A stretch of DNA of 64,000 nt from Martensiomyces pterosporus (GCA_025201845.1 MU603946.1:1-64000), one strand, 5' to 3'. Numbered from the stretch's first letter, positions 32,501 to 44,000 are shown. The notes: generated from the sequence alone by a model not told the origin. Translations and numbers: made by a program.

Positions 32501-32756
32501 CGAGGAGCGCGTCAACAGCACCATCCGCACACACACACAGGCGTTGGCGTCGCTCAACGGCAAGCTCAAGGGCAACGAGTGGGAGGCCATGCCCTCGCCG
32601 GCAAAGGAGCTGCTCCGGCGATCGATGCTGGGCTTCCTGGCGCCCGGGCTGGCGGCCCTGTCAATCAGGATCCATGCAGTTGCGTCCCACCACTGGTACG
32701 TGTACAAGGCCTTTTATTCATCCCTGTCCTCCCCCTCGTCTGCAAAGTGCCAGTAG
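29562..32756 (+). CDS. SOK1/TCP11 family protein
   Basis: Member of the T-complex 11 family. Yeast SOK1 suppresses loss of protein kinase A, so a role in cAMP/PKA signalling is likely but unproven. 1064 residues from MSESFTTQ; an in-frame ATG 44 codons upstream would add a segment unlike a domain start. Residues 1-525 are low-complexity Ala/Ser/Pro/Thr with a basic patch (RKRRS). The TCP11 domain begins near residue 532 (RYTLRELKIQNILQNPRLRH) and includes EVLFEPKLEFRPN, IADVMRQFAQP and LALRRNSIQLEDTAEWW. It continues to the C-terminus with Pro/Gly-rich insertions. It looks like one exon; a GTACGT in the last 25 codons could be a donor and change the C-terminus. Confidence 0.88.
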   Translation: MSESFTTQGNDYLPTHHTQTSTSRDEPASSSTSSATPQFLSTQNTQAFQLRDPAQAREATPPSDSDSECSAANTGAASTSASSTSPLSPLVANDACVTAISPAAAAAAPACISRVGSRIIDINAAVAAAPSTAVVSSPSSSPEFNSLSSDLRRRSAAASSCSWPSISASAANAVDTSALAAASGGCAPGSTATTGSLLSVAGAAETAAVVRRGIKRRGSDSSIILMAVGGSAGGSKDSAAVPAYAKRTYRAKTATLSRKRRSATGSGSSSAAPAALGRRGSGSGGSPRTPVSPAPLRLPTLVVTHAATESLARGGVSSSNLCSAHSLLRTRDSRSADCLSGTPALQVHGSNNGSKQRFSPGSQRASPAVFVSPPATAAGPPTAAATTAGDRALSFSSPQTMPAAAPRAAAAKEAKKALCSAVSTADGLPHTAATPAVTPSTAQAAPKVAPQASIAPCGGATAAAAVVAESAPNSTIAAASTPPPASAPAPAPAPTAAATAVTQQQSAFLQPPAIARPYQKHPEQHPCALPPINRYTLRELKIQNILQNPRLRHEVLFEPKLEFRPNSSGHLADAKQRAAMQYWAVVEHGLQGWTADGTSSGACARQQQQHHHQGSGLGMSAIPMLLIELREILAEMSEDSPRAELTQYAHELRERLDEERLRRQIEHSVFDPVPVVVYIADVMRQFAQPERCAAIDRLVSYVRRGRFVKALRAAFDVLEAIKIDIANHSIEMYREYMRSTAVAFERSHFNLALRRNSIQLEDTAEWWRKALASGKKYHISLDDIFFEASRELILDDGQAVPGLFRMDEGRVHAIRRELERLAIVGVVFLAFAQFLQIAGRNSPPPQPQSRGAGGPSSPATSTAGGEFKNASGRVDFERLAAECMLLVPEGCSVQWSESLIVPGASSLPLPASQQPPFADKSTAAGLAARGGEVSFTRLVTELVSLAERALGRAVSREEVEVLERTLLRSARYECPLREIVEERVNSTIRTHTQALASLNGKLKGNEWEAMPSPAKELLRRSMLGFLAPGLAALSIRIHAVASHHWYVYKAFYSSLSSPSSAKCQ

Positions 32757-33118
32757 AGCGCATCAGGCAGCCTCCCTGCTGCATCCATACACACTACATT
32801 GCTATCACTTATTTCTCAGTACTTCTGTCTATTTGCTATTGCCCATGTCTTCATTTCCCTCGTTACTTCACTGCTGTAAAAAATACACCTATACCCATTA
32901 ATACACGTTCTCTACTGCTGCCGAGGCGCCAACCATGCACACGTGACAACAACCGTAAACGCCGTTTGTATGCCAGAAGGGACATAAAGGTCGGCAGGCA
33001 TGTGCAGCACTGCGCTCGCTAAAAAAAAAACTGCTTTGCAAGTCTTGAGGCCATCCGTACTACATATATTGATTTCGCCAAGCTTTGCTCATTATAACAC
33101 TACGCGGCTGTTTCAATA
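32757..33118. other. Intergenic between SOK1 and cyclin C
   Basis: Holds an A run at about 33021-33030 and an AT-rich stretch (ACATATATTG, ATTATAACAC) within 60 bases of the cyclin C start, a likely core promoter. No gene seen. Confidence 0.45.
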
Positions 33119-34895
33119 ATGGCAGCCAACTACTGGGAGTCATCGCAGTTGTAAGTCAAACGCCGGAAAACCAAGGTGCAGGCAAGGCAGCAGAGCCACA
33201 AGAAAAACGGCTCCACAGCTCATCCAAGCCGTCTACCATGGCTTGCTGTTTCTCTCCCGGTTATGTGTGTGTAGCCAGCGGTTTATGCTGACGAGATACG
33301 AGCTTGCCGAGGTGGAGAGCATGCATGCGATGCAACTGACTAGACACGAGACGGTGTACCTAAAGATATACTTCAACAGCTGTAAGTACAAAGTGAGCAG
33401 CAAAGGCGATTCTCCCCCTTTTTTGCAATTTATGCGGGTGCAATATCACTGCTCCCGTCTTATATATATATGCACGTCGCCTTTCGTGTTTGCTGCGCAG
33501 CAACACAGCGCGCATGCAAGGGTGACATTTGTGCTGAGTGACGTGTGCACACATAAATATAGTGTGGATGATATCGCTGCGCGATCCAACAAATTAATGC
33601 AGCACATTTGATGCAGCACATTTGATGACCACGCCATTTTGATTGCTAGGCATGCATGGATACGCTAATGAACAATATCGCCCAATTTATGCGAGCTAGT
33701 GATTCAGAAGGTTGGCAAGCGGCTAAGGACACGGCAGGAAATTATTGCGACGGCCACAGTGTACTTCAAGCGGTTCTATATCAAGTAAGTGATGAATGGC
33801 GGGTGCGTTGCAGCGTGCCAAAGGGAAGCTTGGCTCCCTTTTCTGTCTCGAGCTGGGTTCTTGGGCTCCGCAATATTAGCTGCAGTAGCTGCAATTTATT
33901 GCCCTGTTCCGCATTGTTGGCTGGCTATTACCAGAAATGCAGACAATCGCTGTTTGCCATTGTGCCTGCGTATTAAACCACCCGCACACTCCTGTTTTTC
34001 GCTTCTTGCCCTGCCGGCTGCTAGCAATACGTTCTACGACATCGATCCTTACCTAATGGTCGCTACTTGTGTGTACCTCGCGTGCAAGGTCGAGGAAAAC
34101 CCGCATCACATCAAGCACATTTGGGGCGAAACAAAGGCGGCGCTGGCAGGTAGAGTGTCCATTTCCGGCTTGGCAGCAAAGCGCGCAAAATTGGGGGGTG
34201 GGTGGGAGAAGAGGGGGGGTGCACAGCAAGCCACATGCAGGCTGAGATGCTCGTTGCTAAACAGAAGCTGCTTTGCGTTGCCTGAGACTGTAGAAATCTC
34301 GGCAGACATCAAGTTCCCTTACGACATGCCAGACATTGCAGAGTGCGAGAGCTATTTGTTGGAGGAGATGAAGTTCTACCTCATTGTATACCATCCATAC
34401 CAAGTCCTTATCGAGTAAGTGTTCTGCCAGAGCCTGGCAGCAATGCATCCAAGCCTTGTCTCCTGTAGAGCGTCGCGTCATTTTGGTGGGTGGTGTGCTT
34501 ACATACAAGGCTGTTTGTGTTTCCTATCTGCGCCCACCTGTTTTGGTTGTACTGGCCAATTGTGTAGCATCAGCGAGCAGATAAACCTCCCCAAGCCATC
34601 TCTACAAGCCGCCTGGTCAATTGTTAACGATAGCTATCTTACAGAGGCATGTCTGGTTTATCCACCACACGTCGTTGCGATAGCCTCGCTGTTTCTCTCG
34701 CGCGTGGTTGACCAAGGTAGCCAGCCCGATGTCGTTGCGCAGCAGTGGTATGCCGACCTGAATGTCGATATCACCGATGTGCTCCAGGTAGTCAACGACC
34801 TGCTGTGGCTGTACGACGTTTGGAATGGATACAAGGAGGGCAAAATGCCCGAGCTGGTGTCCAGATACATCGCTGATATTGCTGCGTCTAGCTGA
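33119..34895 (+). CDS. SSN8: Cyclin C, Mediator CDK8-module cyclin
   Basis: Partner of CDK8 (Srb10) in the Mediator kinase module. Rebuilt from six exons: 33119-33150, 33275-33381, 33700-33784, 34025-34149, 34294-34414, 34568-34895; all GT-AG, frame kept, 265 residues. The start MAANYWESSQF matches the MAGNFWxSSH start of cyclin C. Cyclin-box hallmarks follow: IIATATVYFKRFYIK, VATCVYLACKVEE, and FYLIVYHPYQVLIE. The second fold has AWSIVNDSYLTEACLVYPP. Exon 3 is only 85 bases, and its acceptor at 33697-33699 was chosen because it gives NSLIQKVGKRLRTRQ, like the family. The intron 33382-33699 contains alternative AG sites that would break frame. Confidence 0.95.
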
Positions 34896-34896
34896 A

Positions 34897-34902
34897 AATA
34901 AA
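34897..34902 (+). terminator. Polyadenylation signal AATAAA of cyclin C
   Basis: An AATAAA hexamer begins two bases after the cyclin C stop codon; the NPR2 start follows only 177 bases further on. Confidence 0.5.
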
Positions 34903-35079
34903 TGGTTGCTTGTGGATGGTGCACATGATGCGGCCCCGTAAACATTGGCTTGGTGCCGGCAAAAGTAAGAGCACAGGGCAGCCTGTCTTGCAGTGCCGCC
35001 AGAAACACCTCAGCGACTCTTGCTGCTCTTTCCGGCCAATTGCAATTCTCCTGTGCTGCTCTCTCTTGTTCTCAACAAA

Positions 35080-36687
35080 ATGGCAGTTAGTGGCTTCCCG
35101 GCAATCAATGCTATCTTTCTGGCCGAGTTCCATCCAGATCAGGGGCCCATCGTCACGCTATCAATACCCGAGGATGCAGTGGAGGTAGGCGACCAGAAGC
35201 ACTATGGCGACAAAGGCAGCAGCAAAGACGATGGGCATGCTGCAGACCACCCAATGCTGAGCATCACCAGCACAGCCAGCAACGGCAACACCATCAGCAG
35301 CACCTATCAGCAGCAGCATCAACAGCTACTACAGCAGCAGCAACAGAACCAGCCGGAGCATGCACAGGTGATCGAGCTGCTGAAGCGCCCGCACTGCAAC
35401 AAACCAGTTGTGGATAAGAGCAAGATAGACTTCAACGCAATCCAGACGTTGGTGATTCCCAAACTCACGCTGTTTGAGCGGCTTATCACAGTGAACACCG
35501 GGGTGCATAAGGTGATGTGCTACCCAATTGCCGTGGAGGGCAATTACCAGCGCAACGTTCTCATTTTTAACATGTGCTTTGCGTTCGACATTGATGCGGA
35601 CACAAAGTGCTACGAATCGGTGGTCAAACGCGTCGGCTGCCTGTTAAAGGAGCTGGAGATTAAGGGCAGGCTGATGAGTAACCCAGAGGGCAAGCGGCCG
35701 CTTAGGGCGATGATGAACCAGCTGGTCAACAAGCTCAACGACCACGGCGAGTACCAGATCGACTTGGACCTCCAAGGCTTGTCACAGGCGGCTGTGCAGC
35801 CGCTGATTACCTCGAGCATCAGCATCAAGCTGTTCCCGCTGTATGACAACCCTAGTGAGATTGCGCCGTACCACGTGCCCGTAAAGACCATCGACGTAGA
35901 TGTGGCCAAGCTCAAGTCGGCCAGGACCGTGTATTTGAACCAGTCGGCGGACGATATTCTGTGGGACCTGGTGCTCGATAAGGTGCTGCAGCGTATGGAC
36001 AACGTTAACCATGTGCGACGGATTGCCAAGCTGACAAGAATCAGTGAGGCGACGGTCATTGCGGCGCTGAAGCACTTGGATTACTACGGGTGCATCGGGC
36101 TCGTGGACATTTTCCAGTTTGGCAACGTGTACGAGACGCAGCACCGGGTGCTGGAGTTTTATAGGGATGCGTGGCTGCAGAAGGAGTGCTTTAACTATGT
36201 CACTCGCGAGGGTGCGGCGGGGGACATCGGGATGCTGGAGCTTATTCAGCTGTACTCGACGATGCGAGAGAGACAGACAGTGGCTGAGTGGATCGTCGGC
36301 AACCAGGTGGATATTGAGCGATTCGACGTGCGCAGATTCATAATCTTTGGCGTGATGCACCGGATCCTGCGTCGAGTGCACTGCTACCCGGTTCTGGATG
36401 AGCCAGAGACAAGGCACACCGATGAGGCTGATGGCGGTAGCAGCGGCAGTAGCAAGAGCGGAGAAGACGCACCCAGCGTCAATGGCGATGGCGATGGCGA
36501 CGGCGACGATGGCGCAAGCAAGGACCGCCAAGCGGAGGAGGCGGATGGCGAGCTGACCTCACAGATAAAATCCCTGCTCGACGGCACACACCACCTGGAC
36601 GAAATCAGCGTTGTGACAGACAAGGATATATCCACACTGCGAGGCATGTTTGATAGGCATGGCGGCGTTGAATATGTTTATCTATAG
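35080..36687 (+). CDS. NPR2: NPR2/NPRL2, GATOR1 (SEACIT) subunit
   Basis: Subunit of the Npr2-Npr3-Iml1 complex that turns off TORC1 on amino-acid shortage at the vacuole or lysosome. 535 residues, one exon, starting MAVSGFPAINAIFLAEFHPDQGP, a classic longin-type NPR2 start. Key conserved blocks are FNMCFAFD, LYDNPSEIAPYHVPV, VNHVRRIAKLTRISE (winged-helix region) and LIQLYSTMRERQTV. Insertions relative to human NPRL2 (380) explain the length: a Gln-rich loop at residues about 70-95 and an acidic Asp/Gly/Ser loop near residues 445-490. The ATG at 35080 is preferred over one 29 codons upstream because the family starts within a few residues of this phrase. Confidence 0.96.
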   Translation: MAVSGFPAINAIFLAEFHPDQGPIVTLSIPEDAVEVGDQKHYGDKGSSKDDGHAADHPMLSITSTASNGNTISSTYQQQHQQLLQQQQQNQPEHAQVIELLKRPHCNKPVVDKSKIDFNAIQTLVIPKLTLFERLITVNTGVHKVMCYPIAVEGNYQRNVLIFNMCFAFDIDADTKCYESVVKRVGCLLKELEIKGRLMSNPEGKRPLRAMMNQLVNKLNDHGEYQIDLDLQGLSQAAVQPLITSSISIKLFPLYDNPSEIAPYHVPVKTIDVDVAKLKSARTVYLNQSADDILWDLVLDKVLQRMDNVNHVRRIAKLTRISEATVIAALKHLDYYGCIGLVDIFQFGNVYETQHRVLEFYRDAWLQKECFNYVTREGAAGDIGMLELIQLYSTMRERQTVAEWIVGNQVDIERFDVRRFIIFGVMHRILRRVHCYPVLDEPETRHTDEADGGSSGSSKSGEDAPSVNGDGDGDGDDGASKDRQAEEADGELTSQIKSLLDGTHHLDEISVVTDKDISTLRGMFDRHGGVEYVYL

Positions 36688-37240
36688 GCACTGCGTGCAT
36701 ACGAGCCTCTTCCTCTATAAGCCTATCTCTATTTGCGTGCGAGCGACAATACTCTGGCTGGATGCATGGATTGAAAAGCGAATCCAAACTAGGACAAACA
36801 ATGAGCCAGCCGTCCCCCCCAGCAATGTAAGCGGTGGAAGTAGCATTAGCAGTATCCGGCTTAACAGCCGATTGTCTGCCAGCATCTCGCCTTAGAGAAT
36901 ATGCGGCTACCAGGCCTCCGCTGCTGTGTGCTGGATTGCCTGCCGAGTGGGCGTGTACTTGTGTCGAGCGACTGCACCCTTCCGTTCCTGAAGAAGCACC
37001 CTTGCCCCCACGCGCACCCGCCTCCTCTTTCTCCCCTGCGCTGCACTCCCTACATGATTTTCCTCTCTCGCTCCTTGCTTCTCCACACACTGCACTATAT
37101 GCCGCTCGCCTTCTATTTATAAGAACATACGAGTCTTGCTATCGTGCGTTTCCCTTTTCAGCAGACCACTCCGCCTAGTCACATACGTGCCGGTCTTTTG
37201 AGCACTTCCCGTTGCACGCAGCCAAGGGAGTACATGAGCG
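36688..37240. other. Intergenic between NPR2 and the CaaX-protein gene
   Basis: Carries a pyrimidine-rich stretch (about 37018-37085) and the TATA-like element listed separately. No supportable gene. Confidence 0.45.
37114..37122 (+). promoter_or_regulatory. Putative TATA element of the CaaX-protein gene
   Basis: TATTTATAA in plus orientation, 120 bases upstream of the proposed ATG at 37241 and just after a pyrimidine-rich stretch. Confidence 0.45.
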
Positions 37241-40200
37241 ATGATGGCAGCTGAAGTTATGCAAAAGGTAAGGCCTTCCAAGATGAGGCCGCTCCGCTTC
37301 TTGAGGCCCGCAGCCCTGGCCCCATGTATTCCCTTTCTCTGGTCTTGCCTCGCTGCTCCTCTCTTTATCTACATCAAGGGGCTGGAAAGAGCAGCGCTAG
37401 ACCAGACCCGCAGTATCGTTATCGGCAGTAAAAGAGGAGTGTTTGTCGTGCTGTGTGGTGTATGGGGGAGCGGCTCTTGCGCGCTGCAGCCGTTTCGCAA
37501 AGCTGCGTGTATGGGTAAATTGCTGCTGCTGCTGTGATTCCGAGCTTGGGCTCTTTGTTGCTTGCAAGAAAAGCCTGAGTGACAATGAGGCGTTCATCCT
37601 CCCCACTTCGAGGCAAAACAACAACAATAACAATCACACAATTGGGCAGCAGTGATTATATATGGAGCTGAGCCAAGCCGAGACGTATGGAAAGTCAGCA
37701 AAAACACAATCAGCTCACGGGTCCAATGCCACAGCGCCTGCTGTCCCACATGCGCCCTCTTGGAAGCTGGGCTGCTCCCCCCCCCTTGTTTTCGCTTGCT
37801 CGCACTCGGCAGAAACTCTGCAGAAACAGCCTATTGCTTGGCCGCCACCCCCGGCCTACTCAGCGCACTGTTTTCCTTTCTTTTCCTCTCTTTCCCTTAG
37901 CGAGCAACACCTGCGCTCTTCTAATAGTCTTTTTGTATTATTGTTGCTCCTTTTACTTTGCCCCTTTGAAGTAGAATTCACAGGGCGTAGGGTACCAGAG
38001 AGCAGAGGCTGGATCGTCGTCGCTGCAAACCCAGGAACAGAAGCAACAGCAACAGCACCAGAAGCAACAGCAACAGCAGCAGCACCAGCACCAGCAGCAG
38101 AAGCAGCGACAGCAAGCAGCGTCGCACCGCGATCCACCACCTGCCAGCAGCACAAAGCCCAGTGCAGGACCAAAGAGACTCGTTCGCCAGTCGCGCAGTT
38201 TCAGCAACCTCACGTACAGTCAGAGGGAGGCGCTGGCTGCCATACACACGCAGCAGCAGCAGCACCCTTTACCCGTGGCAGATACGCAAAACGCCATGAA
38301 TCAGCACCGCACTCCACCCAATGGTAAGGGCGGAGGGCATGCGGCTGCTCATACTCGGTCGCAGACGTCTGATTTAAAGTACGCCAGTCACACCGTATCG
38401 GCGGGCACGAGAGGCGAAAGAAAGGCTAGGACTCAGAGGCGCCGTACTGACGGCGCGGATAGCCTGCAAGCTGTCAAGCGGCCGTCAACGGCACACGCGT
38501 CCACCTCGCCATCGTACTCGCATACAATCACATATAGCCAGTACCCCGACTTTGAGAACATCAAGGACCCCTTTGCGAAACGCGACAAGATCCCGATGAC
38601 TAGCGGCCGTCGCCCATCGGTTAAAGGCAAAAAGGAAGGCCAGCGCGAGGTGCAGGCGAACAGGGGATCTGATGTTCGCGAAGACGGTGGCATAGCTGAG
38701 GACAGTAATGCTGCTGGCAGGGGCAGTGATGGGGCTGACGCAGATGCCACCAACGAGCACGAGAACGGATCACGCTCTGCGCCACAGACGCCGGCTACTG
38801 CGTTCCGCCAAAAGCCCGTCAACCATGCTGACTTTGAAAGCAGGTTTGGTCAGCCAGCACCCAAGTTCTCCATACCAGGCGATGATGATCATACTGCCGA
38901 CGCACCCCAGAGACTGCCGGCTGGTCCGATCGTCATTAAAAACGAATCGCAGGAGGGCGTCCCTACGCCGCTGAAGAAGCGCGACAAGATCCCCATGTAC
39001 AGCGCGCAGCCCTTGCCTTTCAGCCAACCTCACGAGACACAGGCTGGTCTGCAGATGGAGCCGCTAGACACGAGACTGCCTGGATCGCCGGTGCAGCACG
39101 CATTCAGCCAGCAGGGTGCGACATCTGCAATTCCGGTGTCTGCAGAGCGCACGCCAAGCGAGGTTGATCGGTCGTTGCTGACCAGCCCGCTTACTTCGCC
39201 TACACACCGGATGGATATACACTCCCGCGCACGCGAGTCTGGCCGCGGGTTGGCCACACCACCCCAATACCAGCAGCAGCAGCCCCAGTTTGCCGATGCT
39301 GCTCACGCAAAGTCGCCGGTGCGGCCGTTCAGCGGCCACTCAAATAGCCCGCGCTTGAAGATCGACATGGACAAGGTGGACACGCTGTATGCTAGGCAGA
39401 GCCTGATATTCGAGCAGAACAAGCTGAAGCGCAGTAATGGCAGCAGCGCATCTGTCCCCAAAACCGCTGGCTCATCAACTGCAGCCGACCCAGCGTCGTC
39501 TGCTGCAAATTACGCATCGATTGCTGGAGAAATCGAGACTCGGAATGGTGGTGCCGATGATCAGGCGATCCCGTTCGACCAGGTCCTTATTCCAACGGCG
39601 TTCAAGCGACTGCGAGCCCAGCTAGATGACCCGCACTTTGAGATGGACGAAGAAACGTATCGCAGATTCAAGCTCTCGGAGCGCTGGTATGCTCGTGAGG
39701 AGCGCATGCAGCTGGAGAGGGCGTTCAATACGGGCACCTTTGGCGAAAGCAAGAAGCGCAGCAGGCTTATTCGCTCGAGGCTCTCCGAAATCAGTGCAAG
39801 CGATGGGCCTGACGTGCTTATTTTCGACGGCATTGGCGAGGACAGGCGCCAGAATGCAGCCACTGCTGCGCCTGCTACCGGCGGCGATGCAGAAAATGAG
39901 TACGTGCCCATGCGTTCTGCCAGGCAGTCGCCGGGAAGGGATATGTACGTGACTCCAGAGCGCAGGCGCACACCCAGCAAGCAGGGGCCAGCCAGCGGAT
40001 ACACAAACGGCCACCGCCAGGCCACTGGCCTGACCAAGACTGCGACCACCGACAGTGCTGATAATGCTGCTCGTAGCGAGCTCACTCCTACTCCTTACAG
40101 GCAAAAGGGGGTTCCCCGAGGGTACGAGTCTCCTGGTGGTGCACCGTTTGCTGCTCCGGTGCCACCGCCTGCAGATGCCGAGTATGCCAGTCGGTTTATT

Positions 40201-40248
40201 CGTCTTGAGGTGCAGGATCAGCCACCGCAGCAGCAGCGGCAGCGGCAG

Positions 40249-40286
<38 letters not shown>

Positions 40287-40347
40287 TCGCGCGAGTGCTC
40301 GAAGCGAGGAATCGTCTAGCGGCTGCTGCGGCTGCATCGTCATGTAA
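37241..40347 (+). CDS. Unrecognised Gln-rich protein with C-terminal CaaX prenylation box
   Basis: I do not recognise this protein. Proposed exons: 37241-37267 (nine codons, M M A A E V M Q K, then GTAAGG) and 37975-40347, after TAG, giving 799 residues; the 707-base intron is the longest in the window. The large exon has no ATG until well inside conserved-looking sequence, which forces an upstream exon. Features: Gln/His-rich N-terminus, SRSFSNLTYSQREALAAI, two copies of KRDKIPM (38578-38598 and 38977-38997), disordered Ser/Pro-rich middle, and a charged region KRLRAQLDDPHFEMDEETYR with RFKLSERWYAREERMQLE. A long Gln tract precedes SSGCCGCIVM. The end Cys-Ile-Val-Met fits farnesylation and the two Cys before it could be palmitoylated, so membrane attachment is likely. 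First exon is inferred. Confidence 0.7.
40231..40287 (+). repeat. CAG/CAA tract encoding poly-Gln near the CaaX end
   Basis: A near-pure Gln run with two Arg interruptions, about 17 residues, directly before the Cys-rich prenylation tail. Confidence 0.85.
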
Positions 40348-41083
40348 TTACTCCCACCCTCTGCCTATCAACGCCTTAGCAGCACCAACATTCCACCTGT
40401 CTCTTCTCACAGCCATGATATATAAATACTTGCTTCTTATTGATCCGCACCCAGAAACGGAAAGATGGCTCCAGTGAGCCGGGCTGAGAACATTTTTAGG
40501 CTCGGCTGCAAAGAATGAGCAGGAAAACGGATCGCGACTGCGCACAACTCAGGGCGGCATTCTCTGTTTACTTTTTGGTGCTGGGCCTCTCTTCTTTTCT
40601 TTTCCGCAATTTGCATTTGGCACAAATCTGCTGCCCAAGAGTACAGCTTGTATCGCTATTTGCCGTCTGCCCACATTATACCTGCTTCAGCGCCGCTCTT
40701 AGCCTCACGCATAAAAGCAAGAGTGAATTTCCGTTCTTTCTGGCGGCAAATAGCAAACGACACACGCGCTCCCTGGCACACAAGGAGGCACGCGCATTCA
40801 CACACCTGTGGAGAGTGCAGTTCGACAAGGCAGACTTTTGTTTCATTGAAGCCACGGACGCTGCTGCACACAACAGCCATCACTCGAAGGCACTACAGAC
40901 AGGGCGGTGCCAGTAAAGGGGAGAGTTGGCTGCAGGTAAGTCATCACTACGGAAGCCTACTCGCTTTGCGGAACCCGTGCGCCTGAGAAGAGTGTGTCAT
41001 CTACACTGATGGTGGGGTGAACCTCCCGGTGTGCGCAAGCCGCTGGATTTCGTTTTTTTTCCCCAAAGACACATGTTGTAGCT
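40348..41083. other. Intergenic between the CaaX-protein gene and SEN1
   Basis: No supportable gene. TATATAAATA at about 40419-40428 is close to the CaaX gene 3' end, and a T-run (TTTTTTTT) lies about 25 bases before the SEN1 ATG. Confidence 0.45.
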
Positions 41084-44000
41084 ATGGAAATACCTTCCTT
41101 GGCCGAGCTGCAGGCGTCGCTACAGCGGAAGCACAAGAACGAGGACAACAATGTCATTGCTATGGAGTTCTTCAAGAATGGCCTCTTGTATTTCGTTGAA
41201 GGGAACGCCAAATGCTGGTGGTGCTCGTCAGAGACCAACGAGGCTGCAATGGAGATGCTACACCTGTTCTCTATCCAGGAGACAGCTCAGGTGAAAAGGC
41301 TGAAGGATTCGATGGCCGAGCAGCTGTCACGGTGCACTTCGTGCGTTAGCGCGTATTACGAGGCAAAGGTGCGGTTGCGAGAGAGGTACCGCAAGCAGTA
41401 TGACCTGGACCGCGTGGACAGCTTCTTTAAAGGCGTCGAGGCGTGGGATGCCGGCCGGATAGTCGCTGTCTTCAGCCGGACCACTACTGCAAAGGATGGT
41501 GTTACTGGGAGGATCGCTTTATATGATGCACTCAGAGCGAAGGAGAACCTCTTGTTCCATGCCGATGTCACTGAGACGGCTACTTGCTACATCAAGACGT
41601 GCCTTGATTCAGGCAATATGCTCAACATGGGCAGTCGCTTGCTGCCAGGCTTTTTCACGCTGTGCTTCAGCACTGACCAGCGGGTCAGAGGCTGGGCCTG
41701 GCGCTCGCTGAAACTTGCAAGTAGCAAAGGGTCGGCGGCGTTCGAAGCAGAGTCCGTCACATTGGTCTTTGCCGGTGTACTCCATATGCTTGCAAGGATG
41801 GCCGATCCGAACAACCCGTATCCCGTAGCGAAACAGAAGCCCGTCGTTGGGCTCGACGAGGTCACTTTTGAGTTTTCAGCGGACGACGTGTGGCGTGGAT
41901 TGCACACCTCGCTTGGACGGCTTTCCAAGAGCGCAAGAGAGGACTTGGTTGGCCATGTCGATGGGTTCCCTGTCATCGTGTGCAAGAGCTTGCTTGGCAT
42001 AGCCGGGCTAGAGTTCATCTATGCTATCCGAGCGTTCTCCATCATCCTTGGGTCGGCTGAGAAGAAGCGCGTCTGGCCGCTGATCTCTAGCGTTGTGGGC
42101 AGCTGCTCGGCAGCCGATATTGCCATGCTTGCCATCAACCACATCGCCATCCGAGGCAGGTTCCGTGGCAGCGACCCCGCAATGGCCACGCTGAGCGACA
42201 ATACGCTTCTGCTTGCCAACCGACATGCAAAGCCAGCTCTCGACTGGATCACTCCATTTATCGAGTCTTTGTGCTTGCCACAGGATCATGCAGCAATCGA
42301 GGCACTGCTCATTGGCCTGCTCTTTGGCATACGGTCGGATTCTGCCGTGCAAATCGCGTACTCGGCAATTGCAGTCCATACAGCGCTGGCTATCATCAAG
42401 CACTGCTTCAAGCTGCCTACCGCCGAGAAGATGATGCCTGACGGGAGCTTTGTGCTGAGCAAGCTCCTGAGCAGCAACATGCACGTGATCCTGGAAATCG
42501 CACAGGGCCGCGATCCGCTGTCGGAGAGCGAGCTGCTGATATCAGGGACCGAAGACCTTATCGATGTAATGCTGCAAGACGGCTTGGACTGCACATTCCG
42601 CGCGTTTTCAGGGTTTAGCGAGATGGCGCAGGCTGCTCAAAAGAAGAGCAGCTCGCAGCCCATGACTGCCGGCGGGGAAGTCGGAGCGCCGCCTGTGTTG
42701 ATACACTTGCCAGTTCTATGGGCAGGCGTTCTGAAGGATCCGCAGAACACAAACATAGCCAAAAAGGCGCTGTATGCGACATCCTATCTTCTGCTGTTTG
42801 ATCCGCTACCACCCGATCTGACCAAATGCCTGCCGAGGCCCTGGCGAGACGCCTACGTGCGCTTCGAGAACGAGCGCAAGGATATTTCGATATTGCTTGA
42901 CCAGCTGCTTCAGGTACTGAGCAGCAGCTTGCAGGACGTCGACATCGAGGCGAGAATGGACTTTGAGCAGGATATCCTCTCTTCGCTGCTTCGGCACCTG
43001 GTGTCGCCCACCGAGATGGTGCACGATGCCATACTGCAGATTCTACGACCTGCATCGCTCGACTCCAGCGACGACGAGGACCAAGCGGCGTACAACAGAC
43101 GGGCAGGGTTCAGCGATACGGAGCGCGACCTTGTATGCTACGAGCTATTCAAGAGGTACGGCGATCGGTTCTTCGAGTGCCTGACCGAGATTGCCAGCGA
43201 CTGCAAGGTTCTGGTGAGCCACAGCCGGCCGGCGTACTCGTGCAGCGCCAATATCGCTAGGCTTGGGCGGTCCTCGATATCTGCCGTCAGCGACTCTATA
43301 GGCTCGCGCAGCTCTGAGGCCATGGCAAGGCTGTTTTTCGCCTTTTGCAGCCTGCTTGGATCGATTCTGCATGCCAGCTCCGACGATGCCATTCAAGCCG
43401 GCGGCCAAGGCATCTATTCAGCATCAGTGCTCGAGGTGTTCAAGACTGTCTACAACATGCTCAACACTGTGGAGTTTTCGGGAATCGTGCGAATGGTCAA
43501 GGACAGCAGTCGCTTGGACGAGGCAGAGGCGATGGACGCCCTATCGACCTGTGTCTCGCAGATGCTCAACTATCTTGTGGGCGGCGACGAGCTTGGCGTT
43601 GCAGCAGGTATCATCAAGACGTTTGGACTTGTCGCTGGCGGCCTGGCTGCTACACCAGGCACATCTATGCTTTACCCGATCGAAACCGTGCAAGCGCTCG
43701 TTGACGGGGAGAGCGGCAACCTTGCTCCCGACCTGCGCAGGCTGCTGTCCACTATCACCAAGCAGGCTGTGTGGGAGCCGCGGTCAATCATTGCATCGAA
43801 GACCAAGCCAGTTCAAATCATCATTGACGACGACGAGGCGTTTCCCGACTTGAATGGGCTCGATCTCATGGACATTATGGACGATACGCCCGTGGACTCT
43901 GCAGAAGCCATCGCCTATTCGCAGCCCTCGCATCATACGCCAAGCTACGATTTCATGGGCGGCTCCACTCTGAGATCCATGCGTGCGATGGAGCCATCGG

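Noticed and set aside
33656..33699. Extra cyclin C exon starting ATGGATACG
   Set aside because: Reading it into the next exon shifts the frame before VGKRLRTRQ; skipping to 33700 restores the family sequence.
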